From positions 1-64,000 of the forward strand of contig JBBEAY010000034.1 in assembly GCA_040882605.1 (NCBI GenBank): a DNA stretch of 64,000 bases, in the 5' to 3' direction. Below are positions 43,117-51,861 of the stretch, piece after piece. The translations under genes were made by a program, and so were the position numbers. The stretch's first letter is position 1, and each line of letters begins with the position of its first letter. Source of the DNA: JAOUEA01 sp040882605 (GTDB taxonomy: Bacteria > Actinomycetota > UBA4738 > HRBIN12). Below the pieces are notes generated by a model. It worked only from the letters and a program-made list of their open reading frames with translations, made no database searches and was not told where the DNA came from.

Positions 43117-43991
43117 CACCCCTCGGCGCGCTGCAGCACGACGAGCGGCTTGGACTTCGGTCCGTCGTCCTCGTACACACCGATCAACTCCCCGCTCGGC
43201 CCGACGACCGCGTACGGACCGGACAGCGCCGTGGGCCCGAGCACCCGTCCGTGCCCTGCGGCCTGCGCCTCCTCTTCCTCGAGCGTTACCGTCGGAAGGT
43301 GCGTCACGGCGCGCGCGATCGAAAGGGGCAGGGCAGGAGCATCGGGTGGCGAGGCGTCGGAAACGTCGAACGAACCGATGTGCGTGCGGCGCAGCGCGGT
43401 GAGGTGGGCGCCGCAGCCGAGCGCCGTACCGACATCGGCGGCGAGCACTCGCACGTACGTGCCGCCCCCGCACGTCACCGTGAGGTCCACATCGTGATCG
43501 CGCCGCGCCACGACCTCGAACCGCTCGACCTGAACCGGGCGCGCCCCCGCTTGCAGCGTCTCGCCCTTGCGTGCAGCCTCGTAGAGCTTGCGGCCGCCGA
43601 CCTTGACGGCGGAGTACGCCGGCGGGACCTGCAGCGACTCCCCTACGAGCGCGGCGACCGCGTTCGCAAGCTCTTCGTCGCTCACGTGCACATCGGCCGT
43701 GCGGGTGATCTCGCCGTCGGCGTCGAGGGTGGTCGTCTCCTCGCCGAGGCGCATCGTCGCCTCGTACGTCTTGGGGAGATCCCCCAGGAACCGTAGGAAC
43801 CGGGTCGCCCGCCCAACTCCCATGACCAGCAGGCCGGTCGCCATCGGATCGAGGGTGCCGGCGTGACCTACCTTCTTCGTAGCGAGCGATCGCCGAACCA
43901 TCGCGACAGCGTCATGCGATGTGATCCCTGTAGGCTTGTCGACCAGCACCAGACCCTCGGGCCCGCGCCCTAACGATCCGGCCGTGCTCAC
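43116..43991 (-). CDS. truB: tRNA pseudouridine-55 synthase
   Basis: TruB isomerises U55 in the T-loop of all tRNAs and also acts as a tRNA chaperone. The 291-residue protein has the catalytic GTLDPMATG motif with Asp48, the KTYEATMRLGEETTTLDADGE thumb region, PPAYSAVKVGGRKLYEAARKGE, and a PUA-like C-terminal domain. Its start overlaps the nrnA stop by 4 bp (GTGA). It belongs to the nusA-infB-rbfA-nrnA-truB block. Confidence 0.96.
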   Translation of the reverse strand: MSTAGSLGRGPEGLVLVDKPTGITSHDAVAMVRRSLATKKVGHAGTLDPMATGLLVMGVGRATRFLRFLGDLPKTYEATMRLGEETTTLDADGEITRTADVHVSDEELANAVAALVGESLQVPPAYSAVKVGGRKLYEAARKGETLQAGARPVQVERFEVVARRDHDVDLTVTCGGGTYVRVLAADVGTALGCGAHLTALRRTHIGSFDVSDASPPDAPALPLSIARAVTHLPTVTLEEEEAQAAGHGRVLGPTALSGPYAVVGPSGELIGVYEDDGPKSKPLVVLQRAEG

Positions 43992-44968
43992 GAGGCGACG
44001 GGCTCTCCCTGCAGCGCCACGATCAGTCGATCGACCGTCTCGGCCGGTCCCTGCGCCGACGTGTAGCCCGCGGCGAGACGGTGTCCCCCGCCGCCGAACG
44101 CAGCCGCGACCCTCGCGAGGTCGTGACCACCACGGGAGCGCACGCTGACCTTGAAACGTCCGTCCTTCTGCTGCTTCACGATCGCCGCCACGTCGACGTC
44201 ACGCGCGGTGCGGATCACGTCGATCAGGTCCTCGGTCTCACCCGCATGTACCCCCGCTTCCTGTAGGTCGGCCTGCGTGAGATAGGTCCACACGAGGTCA
44301 GCATCGGCGACGTGCTCGAGCCGCCCGAGGGCCACGCCGACCAGCCGCAGATAGGGCGCCGGATTGTCCTCGTACAGGGCCTGCACCAAGCGCGAGTGAT
44401 CGAAGTCGTGCTCGCGCAGCCGGGCAGCGACGCGCAACGTCTCTGGGGTGGTGGCTTCGTACTGGAACTTGCCGGTGTCGGTTACGAGGCCGGCATAGAG
44501 GCATAGCGCGGTCGCATCCGGCATCTGACCACCCATCGTCTCGATCAGGCGGAACACCATCTCGCAGGTCGACGACGCATCTCCGTCGATCAGCGGGATC
44601 GTGCCGAGCCCGTCGTTCGAGCGGTGGTGGTCGATCCATATGAGCTCCCGGGCGCGGTTCGCCACGTGACCGAGCTGGGCGAGCCGGTCGAACGCAGCGC
44701 AGTCGCACGTCACCATGACGGCAGGCTCCTTGGGGAACTCCCTCGCCGGCACCAGATCTTCCGACCCAGGGAGCATCGATGCCCACCGCGGCGGATCGAG
44801 CGGATCGTTCGGGTAGGAGCACGTTGTCTTGACGCCCCGCGAGCGCAGGAACGCCGAAAGCCCGAGCATCGACCCGAGCGCGTCGGCGTCTGGGTTCACA
44901 TGGCACGCGAGCGCGACGTCGGTCGCCTCGGTCAGCACCTCGGCCGCACGCGCGAAGTCGACGGTCAT
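43988..44968 (-). CDS. nrnA: DHH/DHHA1 oligoribonuclease / PAP phosphatase (NrnA-like)
   Basis: A bifunctional phosphoesterase that degrades short RNA oligomers and 3'-phosphoadenosine 5'-phosphate. The 326-residue protein shows the DHH motifs HVNPDADALGS, CDCAAFDR and WIDHHRS, and a DHHA1 domain with FGGGGHRLAAGY. It overlaps rbfA upstream and truB downstream by 4 bp each. That position is standard in Gram-positive bacteria and supports the assignment. Confidence 0.94.
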   Translation of the reverse strand: MTVDFARAAEVLTEATDVALACHVNPDADALGSMLGLSAFLRSRGVKTTCSYPNDPLDPPRWASMLPGSEDLVPAREFPKEPAVMVTCDCAAFDRLAQLGHVANRARELIWIDHHRSNDGLGTIPLIDGDASSTCEMVFRLIETMGGQMPDATALCLYAGLVTDTGKFQYEATTPETLRVAARLREHDFDHSRLVQALYEDNPAPYLRLVGVALGRLEHVADADLVWTYLTQADLQEAGVHAGETEDLIDVIRTARDVDVAAIVKQQKDGRFKVSVRSRGGHDLARVAAAFGGGGHRLAAGYTSAQGPAETVDRLIVALQGEPVAS

Positions 44969-45321
44969 GTGCCCTCCTCGGGCGAACGCAGTCCCGCGAT
45001 CAGGTCGTCGATGTGACGAGCCTGCTCGTACGTCGTGTCTTCCTCGAACTCGAGCTCGGGCAGATACTTCAAGCGCACCTGCCGCCCGATCACCGCGCGA
45101 AGGTGCGACTGAGCCGAGCGAAGCGCTGCTCTGGTGCCCGCCTTCGCCCTATCGTCCCCCAACGACGTGTAGGTCACCCACGCGTGGCGGAGATCGGCCG
45201 AGACCTTCACGCCGAGCACGGTGACGAAGCCCACCCGGGGGTCCTTCAACTTCGGGATCTCCTGGGCGAGGATCTCACGGAACTCCTCGCCCACCCGGGC
45301 GGTGCGTGCCCCCTGGCTCAT
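44965..45321 (-). CDS. rbfA: Ribosome-binding factor A
   Basis: A KH-like 30S maturation factor of 118 residues. Typical segments are RVGEEFREILAQEI, DPRVGFVTVLGVKVSADLRHAWVTYTSL and the C-terminal FEEDTTYEQARHIDDLI. TACGCT (45334-45329) ends seven bases before the ATG at 45321, so a leaderless transcript may start here in addition to read-through from infB. Its stop overlaps nrnA. Confidence 0.95.
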   Translation of the reverse strand: MSQGARTARVGEEFREILAQEIPKLKDPRVGFVTVLGVKVSADLRHAWVTYTSLGDDRAKAGTRAALRSAQSHLRAVIGRQVRLKYLPELEFEEDTTYEQARHIDDLIAGLRSPEEGT

Positions 45322-45358
45322 GCCGATGAGCGTACCTCGGGCACTCAGCGTCGCAACG

Positions 45359-45652
45359 TCAATCTTCGGGGGAGTGCACGGTGACCTCGACCTCGAGCAC
45401 CTCCACCGCTGGCCAGGTGTCGACGAAACTGCGGATCTCGCTGGCGACCTGACGCAGGTGGTGCTCCTGTCCGGCGACCGATGCCACCGCGATCGTCGCG
45501 CGCTGCCAAAGGTCTTGGTGATCGACCTCCGACACGCTCACGTTGAACCGCTGGCAGATCGCGGCGGTCAGCGACTTCACGACGTGACGCTTCTGCTTCA
45601 GGGAATGACTCACGCGGATGCGCAGGTCGAACCGTTGCAGCGCGACGAGCAT
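45359..45652 (-). CDS. DUF503 (YlxP-like) protein
   Basis: A 97-residue YlxP/DUF503 protein. It begins LVALQRFDLRIRVSHSLKQKRHVVKSL, the conserved family start, and has the VSEVDHQDLWQRATIAVASVA segment. Its function is unclear, but the gene almost always lies between infB and rbfA, suggesting a role in ribosome assembly or initiation. The ATG shares one base with the infB stop (TGATG). Confidence 0.92.
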   Translation of the reverse strand: MLVALQRFDLRIRVSHSLKQKRHVVKSLTAAICQRFNVSVSEVDHQDLWQRATIAVASVAGQEHHLRQVASEIRSFVDTWPAVEVLEVEVTVHSPED

Positions 45653-47850
45653 CAGATCGAACGGGCTACCTCGCGCACCTCGAAGGCCTCGATCACGTCG
45701 CCCTCCTTGATGTCTTGATAGCCCTCGATGCCCATGCCGCACTCGTAACCGGCGGCGACATCGCGAACGTCGTCCTTGAAGCGGCGGAGGGACCCAAGCT
45801 TTCCTTGGTACACGATGATGCCGTCGCGGACGAGCCGCACTCGAGCATCGCGGGGGATCGTGCCCCTCGTGACGTAGCAACCCGCGATGACGCCGAGCTT
45901 CGGTACGCGGAACGTCTCGCGCACCTCTGCTTGCCCGAGCTCGTGCTCCTGCTTCTCGGGGGCGAGCATGCCCGACAATGCGGCCTTGATGTCATCGATG
46001 GCGTCGTAGATCACGCGGTACGTGCGGATGTCGACGCCTTCCTTCTCGGAGAGATCGACCGCCTGCTTATCGGGCCGCACGTTGAAGCCGATCACGATCG
46101 CCCCTGACGCCATGGCGAGCGAGACATCGTTCTCCGTGATGCCGCCGGCGGCGTTGCGCACGATGTTCACCCGAACCTCGTCCTGTGGCAGCTTCAGGAA
46201 GGCGTCGGTGAGCGCACCCAGCGAGCCCTGCACATCGGCTTTGACCACGAGGTTCAGCTCGGGGATCTCGGCGCGTGCGGCCTGGCGCATCAGGTCCGAG
46301 AGGGTCGGTGGCCGGCTGACCACGAGGTCTGCGGCCCGCGCCATGGCTTCTCGCTCGCTCGCGAGGTGGCGAGCTTCGCGCTCGTCGGCGACCTCGCGGA
46401 ACTCGTCACCCGAAGCGGGCACTGCTTCCCAACCGAGCAGCCGCACCGGCTTCGAGGGGCCTGCGATCTCGACCTTGTTGCCGTTCTCGTCCTGCATCGC
46501 GCGGATCTTGCAGTAGGTCTTGCCCGACACGAGCGCGTCGCCGATGTCGAGCGTTCCCCGCTGCACGAGCACGGTGGCCACAGGCCCCCGGCCCTTGTCG
46601 AGGTGCGCCTCGATCACGGTGCCCCGGGCGCGCCCGGTCGGCACTCCCTTGAGGTCTTCGAGGTCGGCAACCAGCAGGATCGTTTCGAGCAGGGTGTCGA
46701 GATTCATCTTCGCCTTCGCCGAGACGTCGACGAACTCCGTGTCGCCGCCCCACTCCGAAGGCACGAGCCCGCGCTCGACCATCTGCTGTCGAACACGGGT
46801 GGGGTCGGCGGACTCCTTGTCGACCTTGTTCACGGCCACCACGATCGGCACCTGGGCGGCCTTCGCGTGGTCCAGGGCCTCGACGGTCTGCGGCATGACG
46901 CCGTCGTCGGCCGCGACCACGAGCACCGCGATGTCGGTCACCTGTGCGCCGCGGGCTCGCATCGCTGTGAACGCCTCGTGGCCAGGCGTGTCGATGAACG
47001 TGATGTCGCGCTCGCCCACGTGCGCCTGGTACGCGCCGATGTGCTGCGTGATACCGCCGAACTCGCCGGCCACGACGTCGGTTTCGCGGATCGAATCGAG
47101 CAGCTTGGTCTTGCCGTGGTCGACGTGACCCATGACCGTGACCACCGGGGGCCTCGGCACGAGCTGGGACTCGTCGACCTCGTCGTCGAAGTCGTCGTCG
47201 AGCAGCTCGTCCGCGAGCCCGACGACCTCGGCTTCCATGCCGAGGTCGGTGGCGACGAGCGTGATCGCCTCGTCGGACAGCGACGTCGTCGCCGTCGCCA
47301 TCTCGCCTGCAAGGAAGAGGATCTTCACGATCTCCGCGGGCCCCCTTCCGACCTTCTCGGCGATCGCCTGGGGGGTCGCGCCGCGAACAACGCGGAGCGT
47401 CGGAACCTCCGGCTCGGCAGGGGTGCGCGCGACCCTGGGCGGCCGCCGAGCGCCTGCAACAGTGGCCGGCGCGGGCACGACGGCAGGGGCGGTCACCAGC
47501 GCCGCAGGCTCAGCGATCTGCAGTGGCGCAGCGGCCGGTTGAGAAGCGACGGCAGGAGCGGTCGGCGCAGGTTCCTCGGATGTCTCGGCTGGAACCGGGG
47601 TGGGCGTCGGGGCGACTGCTGCCGGCTTCTTGGGCTTCGGTTTCGGTTTGCGAGGGGTAGGAGCCGGCTCTAGCACCTCGCGGCGCTTCGGCGCCTCGGT
47701 GGCCTTGCCTCCGGAAGCGCGCAGACGGGGCACCAGGTCCTCTGGCACCCCCGACGAGGCGGATTTCCCCGCCACGCCCATGTGCTCGAGCGTGGCCAGC
47801 AACTCCTTGCTGGTGACACCGAGCTCTTTCGACAGTTCGTGGACCCTCAC
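45652..47850 (-). CDS. infB: Translation initiation factor IF-2
   Basis: IF-2 is the GTPase that places initiator tRNA on the ribosome. The 732-residue protein starts with the IF2_N domain (MRVHELSKELGVTSKELLATLEHMG). A Pro/Ala/Lys-rich linker and a second IF2_N-like region (VRGATPQAIAEKVGRGPAEIVKILFL) follow. The G domain has GHVDHGKT near 245, DTPGHEAF and NKVD, and domains II to IV complete the protein. The linker is short compared with many actinomycetes. It overlaps ylxR upstream by 4 bp. Confidence 0.97.
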   Translation of the reverse strand: MRVHELSKELGVTSKELLATLEHMGVAGKSASSGVPEDLVPRLRASGGKATEAPKRREVLEPAPTPRKPKPKPKKPAAVAPTPTPVPAETSEEPAPTAPAVASQPAAAPLQIAEPAALVTAPAVVPAPATVAGARRPPRVARTPAEPEVPTLRVVRGATPQAIAEKVGRGPAEIVKILFLAGEMATATTSLSDEAITLVATDLGMEAEVVGLADELLDDDFDDEVDESQLVPRPPVVTVMGHVDHGKTKLLDSIRETDVVAGEFGGITQHIGAYQAHVGERDITFIDTPGHEAFTAMRARGAQVTDIAVLVVAADDGVMPQTVEALDHAKAAQVPIVVAVNKVDKESADPTRVRQQMVERGLVPSEWGGDTEFVDVSAKAKMNLDTLLETILLVADLEDLKGVPTGRARGTVIEAHLDKGRGPVATVLVQRGTLDIGDALVSGKTYCKIRAMQDENGNKVEIAGPSKPVRLLGWEAVPASGDEFREVADEREARHLASEREAMARAADLVVSRPPTLSDLMRQAARAEIPELNLVVKADVQGSLGALTDAFLKLPQDEVRVNIVRNAAGGITENDVSLAMASGAIVIGFNVRPDKQAVDLSEKEGVDIRTYRVIYDAIDDIKAALSGMLAPEKQEHELGQAEVRETFRVPKLGVIAGCYVTRGTIPRDARVRLVRDGIIVYQGKLGSLRRFKDDVRDVAAGYECGMGIEGYQDIKEGDVIEAFEVREVARSI

Positions 47851-48122
47851 GCCGCTCCCATCCGCTCGACCTGGTTCATCAGCCTACCGACTTCCTCGCT
47901 GCTCACGCCCGTCCGAAGGGCGGCGGCCAGCGTTCCCGGCCGGCTCGCAGCCTGAGCGCACGCCGGTTCGGGGTGCACGTATGCCCCTCGCCCCGGCGCC
48001 GAGCCGGACCGATCGAGCATGACGCCCGCCACGCCCGAGACGACGCGGACCATCGACGACCGACCTGCTCGAGCACCGCAGCCCACACATGTGCGAACCG
48101 GCCCCGGCGCCACCGAGCTCAC
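47847..48122 (-). CDS. YlxR (DUF448) protein
   Basis: A 91-residue YlxR-family protein with the signature RTCVGCGARAGRSSMVRVV and GRGAYVHPEPAC. It is a small predicted nucleic-acid-binding protein that always lies between nusA and infB. In some Gram-positive bacteria it binds RNase P or acts on transcription, but the role is not settled. It starts with GTG and overlaps both neighbours by 4 bp (GTGA). Confidence 0.93.
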   Translation of the reverse strand: MSSVAPGPVRTCVGCGARAGRSSMVRVVSGVAGVMLDRSGSAPGRGAYVHPEPACAQAASRPGTLAAALRTGVSSEEVGRLMNQVERMGAA

Positions 48123-49306
48123 TCCCTTGCCGGCGCCTCCTCGACGACCTCGGCCTCCTGCTCAACCGGCGCTGTGAGCTCTTCGGGCTCCTCGGGCTCA
48201 GCCACGGCCTCGGGCTCATCGGGGGGGGCTGGGGCGGGCGTCGGGGCTGCGGCGGCGCGCGCCTCCTCGGCCACCTGCGCTTCCGACTTGATGTCGATGC
48301 GCCAGCCCGTGAGCCGCGCCGCGAGACGGGCGTTCTGCCCTTCCTTGCCGATCGCCAGCGAGAGCTGGTAGTCGGGCACGATCACCATGGCCGTGCCCGT
48401 CTCCTCGTTGATGCGCACCTCGCGAACCTTGGCGGGCTGCAGGGCGTTCGCGACGAACTCCGCGCTGTTCTCCGACCACGGCACCACGTCGATCTTCTCG
48501 CCACGAAGCTCGTTGACGACCATGCGCACACGCGAGCCCTTCGGCCCGACGCATGCGCCCACAGGGTCGACGCCGGGCTCCTTCGAGAGCACGCCGATCT
48601 TCGAGCGGTGCCCGGGCTCACGGGCGACCGCCCTGATCTCGACGATGCCTTCCTCGACCTCGGGAACCTCCATCGCGAACAGCGCGCGCAGAAGACCCGG
48701 GTGCGACCGGCTCACAACGATCTGCGGACCCTTCGTACCCTTGCGCACCTCGGTGATGTACGCCTTGAGCCGCTCGCCGTGGCGGTACGGCTCGGTCGGC
48801 ACCTGCTCTGCCTGGGGCAGCAGCGCCTCGACCTTGCCGAGGTCAAGGAGCGTGTAGCGACGCTCCTGCTGCTGCACGATGCCGGTGACGACGTCGCCCT
48901 CGCGGCCGGCGAACTCCTCGTAGGTCATCTCTCGCTCAGCGTCACGCAGCTTCTGGAAGATGACCTGCTTCGCGGTCTGCGCGCCGATGCGCCCCTTGAA
49001 GTCGTCGGTGACCTCGACCTCTTCCTCACCGAGGACCTTCATCTCGAGGGTCGACTCGGCGCCTTCCTCGACGGCTGGCACCTCGATCTCCTCGAGGTCC
49101 TGCTTCCAGATGCGCAGGTCGCCGCTCTCAGGGTCGATCTCGGCACGGAAGCCGACGAAGTCGTCGTCAGCGTTGGGGTTCTCCTGCTTCCACCAGGTCT
49201 TGTAGGCGGAAGCCATCGCTTCACCGAGACCTTGCAAGATGGTCTCGAAGGCGACGCCCTTCTCTCGTTCCAATTCGCGTAGCGCGGCGATCATCTCGGC
49301 GTTCAT
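48119..49306 (-). CDS. nusA: Transcription termination/antitermination factor NusA
   Basis: NusA binds RNA polymerase and modulates pausing, termination and rRNA antitermination. The 395-residue protein has the N-terminal domain (MNAEMIAALRELEREKGVAFETIL), an S1 domain (REGDVVTGIVQQQERRYTLLDLG) and two KH domains. The KH domains include PGHRSKIGVLSKEPGVDPVGACVGPKGSRV and LAIGKEGQNARLAARLTGW. An acidic/Ala/Pro/Glu-rich tail ends it. The ATG at 49306 overlaps the rimP stop (ATGA). Confidence 0.96.
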   Translation of the reverse strand: MNAEMIAALRELEREKGVAFETILQGLGEAMASAYKTWWKQENPNADDDFVGFRAEIDPESGDLRIWKQDLEEIEVPAVEEGAESTLEMKVLGEEEVEVTDDFKGRIGAQTAKQVIFQKLRDAEREMTYEEFAGREGDVVTGIVQQQERRYTLLDLGKVEALLPQAEQVPTEPYRHGERLKAYITEVRKGTKGPQIVVSRSHPGLLRALFAMEVPEVEEGIVEIRAVAREPGHRSKIGVLSKEPGVDPVGACVGPKGSRVRMVVNELRGEKIDVVPWSENSAEFVANALQPAKVREVRINEETGTAMVIVPDYQLSLAIGKEGQNARLAARLTGWRIDIKSEAQVAEEARAAAAPTPAPAPPDEPEAVAEPEEPEELTAPVEQEAEVVEEAPARE

Positions 49307-49770
49307 GCGTTGCTCCCCTTCAGTTCGGCGCCCCAGTCGACGACCGTTCTCGCCGACGAGATGCCGGCGTACAGCACGCGCAGCCCGGCGCCGTCGTTGC
49401 CGAGGGTGCACCCCTCGTCGTCGGCAGCCAACAGCGTGCCCGTGTGGGTCCTCGACCCCTCGACCTGCGCCGTCGTCTTCACCTTCACTTGTTCGCCCAC
49501 CGAGCGCCGGAAATGCTCGGGTCGCTTCAGCGGCCGCTCGAGCCCCGGCGATGAGACCCGAAGGTCGAACGTTCCCGTCTCGGACCCCTGTGCATCGAGG
49601 TGCTGCGAGATGCGCCTGGACAGATGCGCGAGCCCGTCGATCTCGACGCCCTCGGGGCCGTCGACCATGACCTGCAGGACCGTGCGGCCCCCTTCACGGC
49701 GCCGGCTCACGTCGTAGAGGTCGAAGCCTTCAGCCTCGATAGCGGGCCTGAGCAGCTCTTCCATCTCCAC
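49303..49770 (-). CDS. rimP: Ribosome maturation factor RimP
   Basis: RimP helps assemble the 30S subunit. The 155-residue protein has the two-domain form: an alpha/beta N-terminal domain (IEAEGFDLYDVSRRREGGRTVLQVMVDGPEGV, then SSPGLERPLKRPEHF) and a small SH3-like C-terminal domain. The start may be the GTG at 49770 or the ATG two codons later; GGAGGGG lies upstream. It is the first gene of the rimP-nusA-ylxR-infB-DUF503 unit. Confidence 0.95.
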   Translation of the reverse strand: MEMEELLRPAIEAEGFDLYDVSRRREGGRTVLQVMVDGPEGVEIDGLAHLSRRISQHLDAQGSETGTFDLRVSSPGLERPLKRPEHFRRSVGEQVKVKTTAQVEGSRTHTGTLLAADDEGCTLGNDGAGLRVLYAGISSARTVVDWGAELKGSNA

Positions 49771-49795
49771 CGCTCGAACCCCTCCCTACGAACGA

Positions 49796-49857
49796 GAAGG
49801 TGGGCGCGAGCCCACCTTCGAACACACTCCGTCAGCTCCTGTACTGAACCGAGTATA
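49796..49857 (-). promoter_or_regulatory. rimP-operon leader: -10 box and strong hairpin
   Basis: TATACT (49857-49852, minus strand) is a near-consensus -10 and predicts a start near 49845, though no clear -35 is seen. Within the roughly 75-nt leader is a perfect 10-bp stem (GAAGGTGGGC / GCCCACCTTC, 49796-49819) with a four-base loop. It is 25 bases before rimP and not followed by a T-run. It may control translation or message stability of the operon. Confidence 0.6.
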
Positions 49858-49900
49858 GCCACGACCTGCGAGAACGGCCCGGACGGACCCCTCGACCCGG

Positions 49901-51610
49901 CTACGGGGCGGTCTCCAGCAGATCCACGACCGCTTGGGTAGCCGCGCCGATCTCGGCGTTGGACCGCTCGCCCGTGGCCCGCAGCTTGAGATCCACCGTG
50001 CCGTTCGCGAGCCCTCTCTTGCCGACCGTGACCTGCACGGGGTAGCCGATCAGATCGGCATCGGCGAACTTCACCCCGGCTCGCTCATCGCGATCGTCGA
50101 GCACGGCCTCGACACCGAATCCAGCCAGCTCGGTGTAGATGCGCTCGGCCTCGGTGCGAACGGGTTCATCGTCGGCGTTCGCCAGGACCACTGCCACCTG
50201 GAACGGCGCCATGTGCTTCGGCCACACGATGCCCTGCTCGTCATGATGTTGCTCTACCAGCGCCGCGAGGATACGGGTGATGCCGATGCCGTAGCAACCC
50301 ATCATGTAGGGCTTCTGGGACCCGTCTTCGTCCTGGAACGTCGCCTCGAGCGGCAACGAGTAATTCGTCCTGAGCTGGTAGATATGACCTACCACTATCG
50401 AGCGCCCGACCTCGAGCTCACCACCATCGATCGGGCAGCGATCGCCGTCTTGGATCTCAACGAGGTCTTCCCACCGATCCACGCCGAAGTCGCGATCGAG
50501 GTTCGCCCCGCTCACGTGCGTGTCGGGCCGGTTCGCGCCGGTGATCCAGTTCGCGCCTGCCTTCACCGAATGGTCGGCGAAGACGACCACGTCATCGCCG
50601 AACCCATGAGGACCGACGAACCCCTTCGCATACCCCAGCCGCTCGAAGTCACTGTCGTCGAAAGGCCGGACCACTTTCGGGAAGTGCATCCGAGCCAGCT
50701 TCTTCTGGCTCACTTCGCGGTGACCGGGCACGAGCACCGCGACCGGGCGCCCGTCGATGTCGAACATGATGTTCTTCAGGGTGCGGCTCGCATCGACGCC
50801 GAGCTGCGATGCGACCAGCTCGATCGTGGCCGCGCCGGGCGTATCGACCTCGACCATGGGCTCGAGCGTCGCGCCCTCGAGCCGCTCGGGGGTCTGAGGA
50901 GTCGCCGCCTCGGTGTCGGCGAGGTAGTCGCCGTTCACGCATCGGACGAAGAGGTCCTCGCCCACGTCGGCTAGCGCCATGAACTCGTGGTTGATACCCC
51001 CGCCGATCGTGCCGGGGTCGGCCTCGACGATCACATGGTCGAGGCCGATGCGGTCGAACACCCGCTCGTAGGCCTCGTACATCACGCGGTAGCTCTCGAC
51101 CATGCCCGCCTCGTCACGGTCGAACGAGTAGGCGTCCTTCATCAGGAACTCTCGACAGCGCAGCAGCCCGAACCGAGGCCGCTTCTCGTCGCGGTACTTC
51201 CATTCCACTTGGAAGAGATTGATCGGAAGATCGCGATAGCTCGGCAGGTCGCCGGCCACGAGTGGCGCGAAGACCTCCTCGTGGGTCGGACCGAGCATCA
51301 TCTCCCGGCCGTGGCGATCCTCGAGCTTGAAGACCTCGTTGCCGTAGGCTTGCCAGCGCCCGGTAGCCTTCCATGGCTCCGCCGGAAGCACGATCGGTAC
51401 CCGCACCTCGTTCGACCCCGCGGCTTCCATCTCTTCGCGAACGATGGCCTCGATCTTGCGCATGACGCGCAGCGCGAGCGGCAGCGACGAGTAGACGCCC
51501 GCGGTGAGACGGCGGACGAAGCCGGCTCGGAGCAGAAGTCGATGTGACGCGATCTCCGCATCAGCCGGGTCGTCGCGGAGGGTCGGCACGAAGAGCTTGG
51601 ACAGCCGCAT
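49901..51610 (-). CDS. proS: Prolyl-tRNA synthetase (bacterial type with editing insert)
   Basis: Class II synthetase of 569 residues that charges tRNA-Pro. It begins MRLSKLFVPTLRDDPADAEIASHRLLLRAGFVRRLTAGVYSSLPLALRV. Class II motif 1 is near 70, and GPTHEEVF and QVEWKYRDEKRPRFGLLRCREFLMKDAYSF form motif 2. The YbaK-like editing insert (about 225-380) removes mischarged alanine. GCYGIGITRILAAL is motif 3, and the anticodon-binding domain follows. The ATG at 51610 is chosen because the family N-terminus begins there and TATCCT ends nine bases upstream, so no T-box leader is possible. Confidence 0.96.
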   Translation of the reverse strand: MRLSKLFVPTLRDDPADAEIASHRLLLRAGFVRRLTAGVYSSLPLALRVMRKIEAIVREEMEAAGSNEVRVPIVLPAEPWKATGRWQAYGNEVFKLEDRHGREMMLGPTHEEVFAPLVAGDLPSYRDLPINLFQVEWKYRDEKRPRFGLLRCREFLMKDAYSFDRDEAGMVESYRVMYEAYERVFDRIGLDHVIVEADPGTIGGGINHEFMALADVGEDLFVRCVNGDYLADTEAATPQTPERLEGATLEPMVEVDTPGAATIELVASQLGVDASRTLKNIMFDIDGRPVAVLVPGHREVSQKKLARMHFPKVVRPFDDSDFERLGYAKGFVGPHGFGDDVVVFADHSVKAGANWITGANRPDTHVSGANLDRDFGVDRWEDLVEIQDGDRCPIDGGELEVGRSIVVGHIYQLRTNYSLPLEATFQDEDGSQKPYMMGCYGIGITRILAALVEQHHDEQGIVWPKHMAPFQVAVVLANADDEPVRTEAERIYTELAGFGVEAVLDDRDERAGVKFADADLIGYPVQVTVGKRGLANGTVDLKLRATGERSNAEIGAATQAVVDLLETAP

Positions 51611-51678
51611 AGGGGGCACAGGATACCGGCACATGCCAGAGGCCCAGGTGGGATCGGCATGCCGCCGCGACCTTCTCG

Positions 51679-51707
51679 TTGACGGGCAGACGTACGGCAG
51701 TCACAAT
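51679..51707 (+). promoter_or_regulatory. Putative trp promoter (TTGACG-N17-CACAAT)
   Basis: TTGACG at 51679-51684 and CACAAT at 51702-51707 are exactly 17 bases apart. They are the same hexamers and spacing as the putative nrdJ promoter. The predicted start is at or beside the ATG of the trp leader peptide at 51715, so the leader would be read as a leaderless message. Confidence 0.7.
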
Positions 51708-51714
51708 CGCGGGC

Positions 51715-51783
51715 ATGTCGACGCGCGCCGCACGCTGGTTCTGGCGCTGGAGCTCTCACACCCCGGCGCTCGCGCACGTCTGA
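51715..51783 (+). CDS. trpL: trp leader peptide
   Basis: A 22-codon open frame with three tryptophan codons in five (WFWRW, residues 8-12), starting MSTRAAR and ending LAHV before TGA at 51781-51783. Tryptophan is rare, so this cluster directly upstream of trpE is diagnostic of a transcription-attenuation leader peptide. A ribosome stalled at these codons when Trp-tRNA is short would change folding of the downstream RNA. It is too short for normal gene finding. A ribosome site is not evident, consistent with a leaderless start. Confidence 0.88.
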   Translation: MSTRAARWFWRWSSHTPALAHV

Positions 51784-51812
51784 CGACCGATCATCCGCTC
51801 CACCAGACACCG

Positions 51813-51846
51813 CGACCCCGGGAACTCCCCGGGGTCGTTCGTTTCC
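51813..51846 (+). terminator. trp attenuator hairpin
   Basis: A perfect 10-bp GC-rich stem, CGACCCCGGG (51813-51822) and CCCGGGGTCG (51828-51837), closes an AACTC loop and is followed by TTCGTTTCC. It lies between the trp leader peptide and trpE and is the natural terminator of an attenuator. A competing antiterminator pairing is expected, but I could not resolve it by eye. Confidence 0.8.
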
Positions 51847-51861
51847 ATGAGGAGGTGCACC

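Noticed and set aside
51611..51640. T-box leader before proS
   Set aside because: A -10-like TATCCT ends nine bases before the proS start, leaving no leader RNA to fold.
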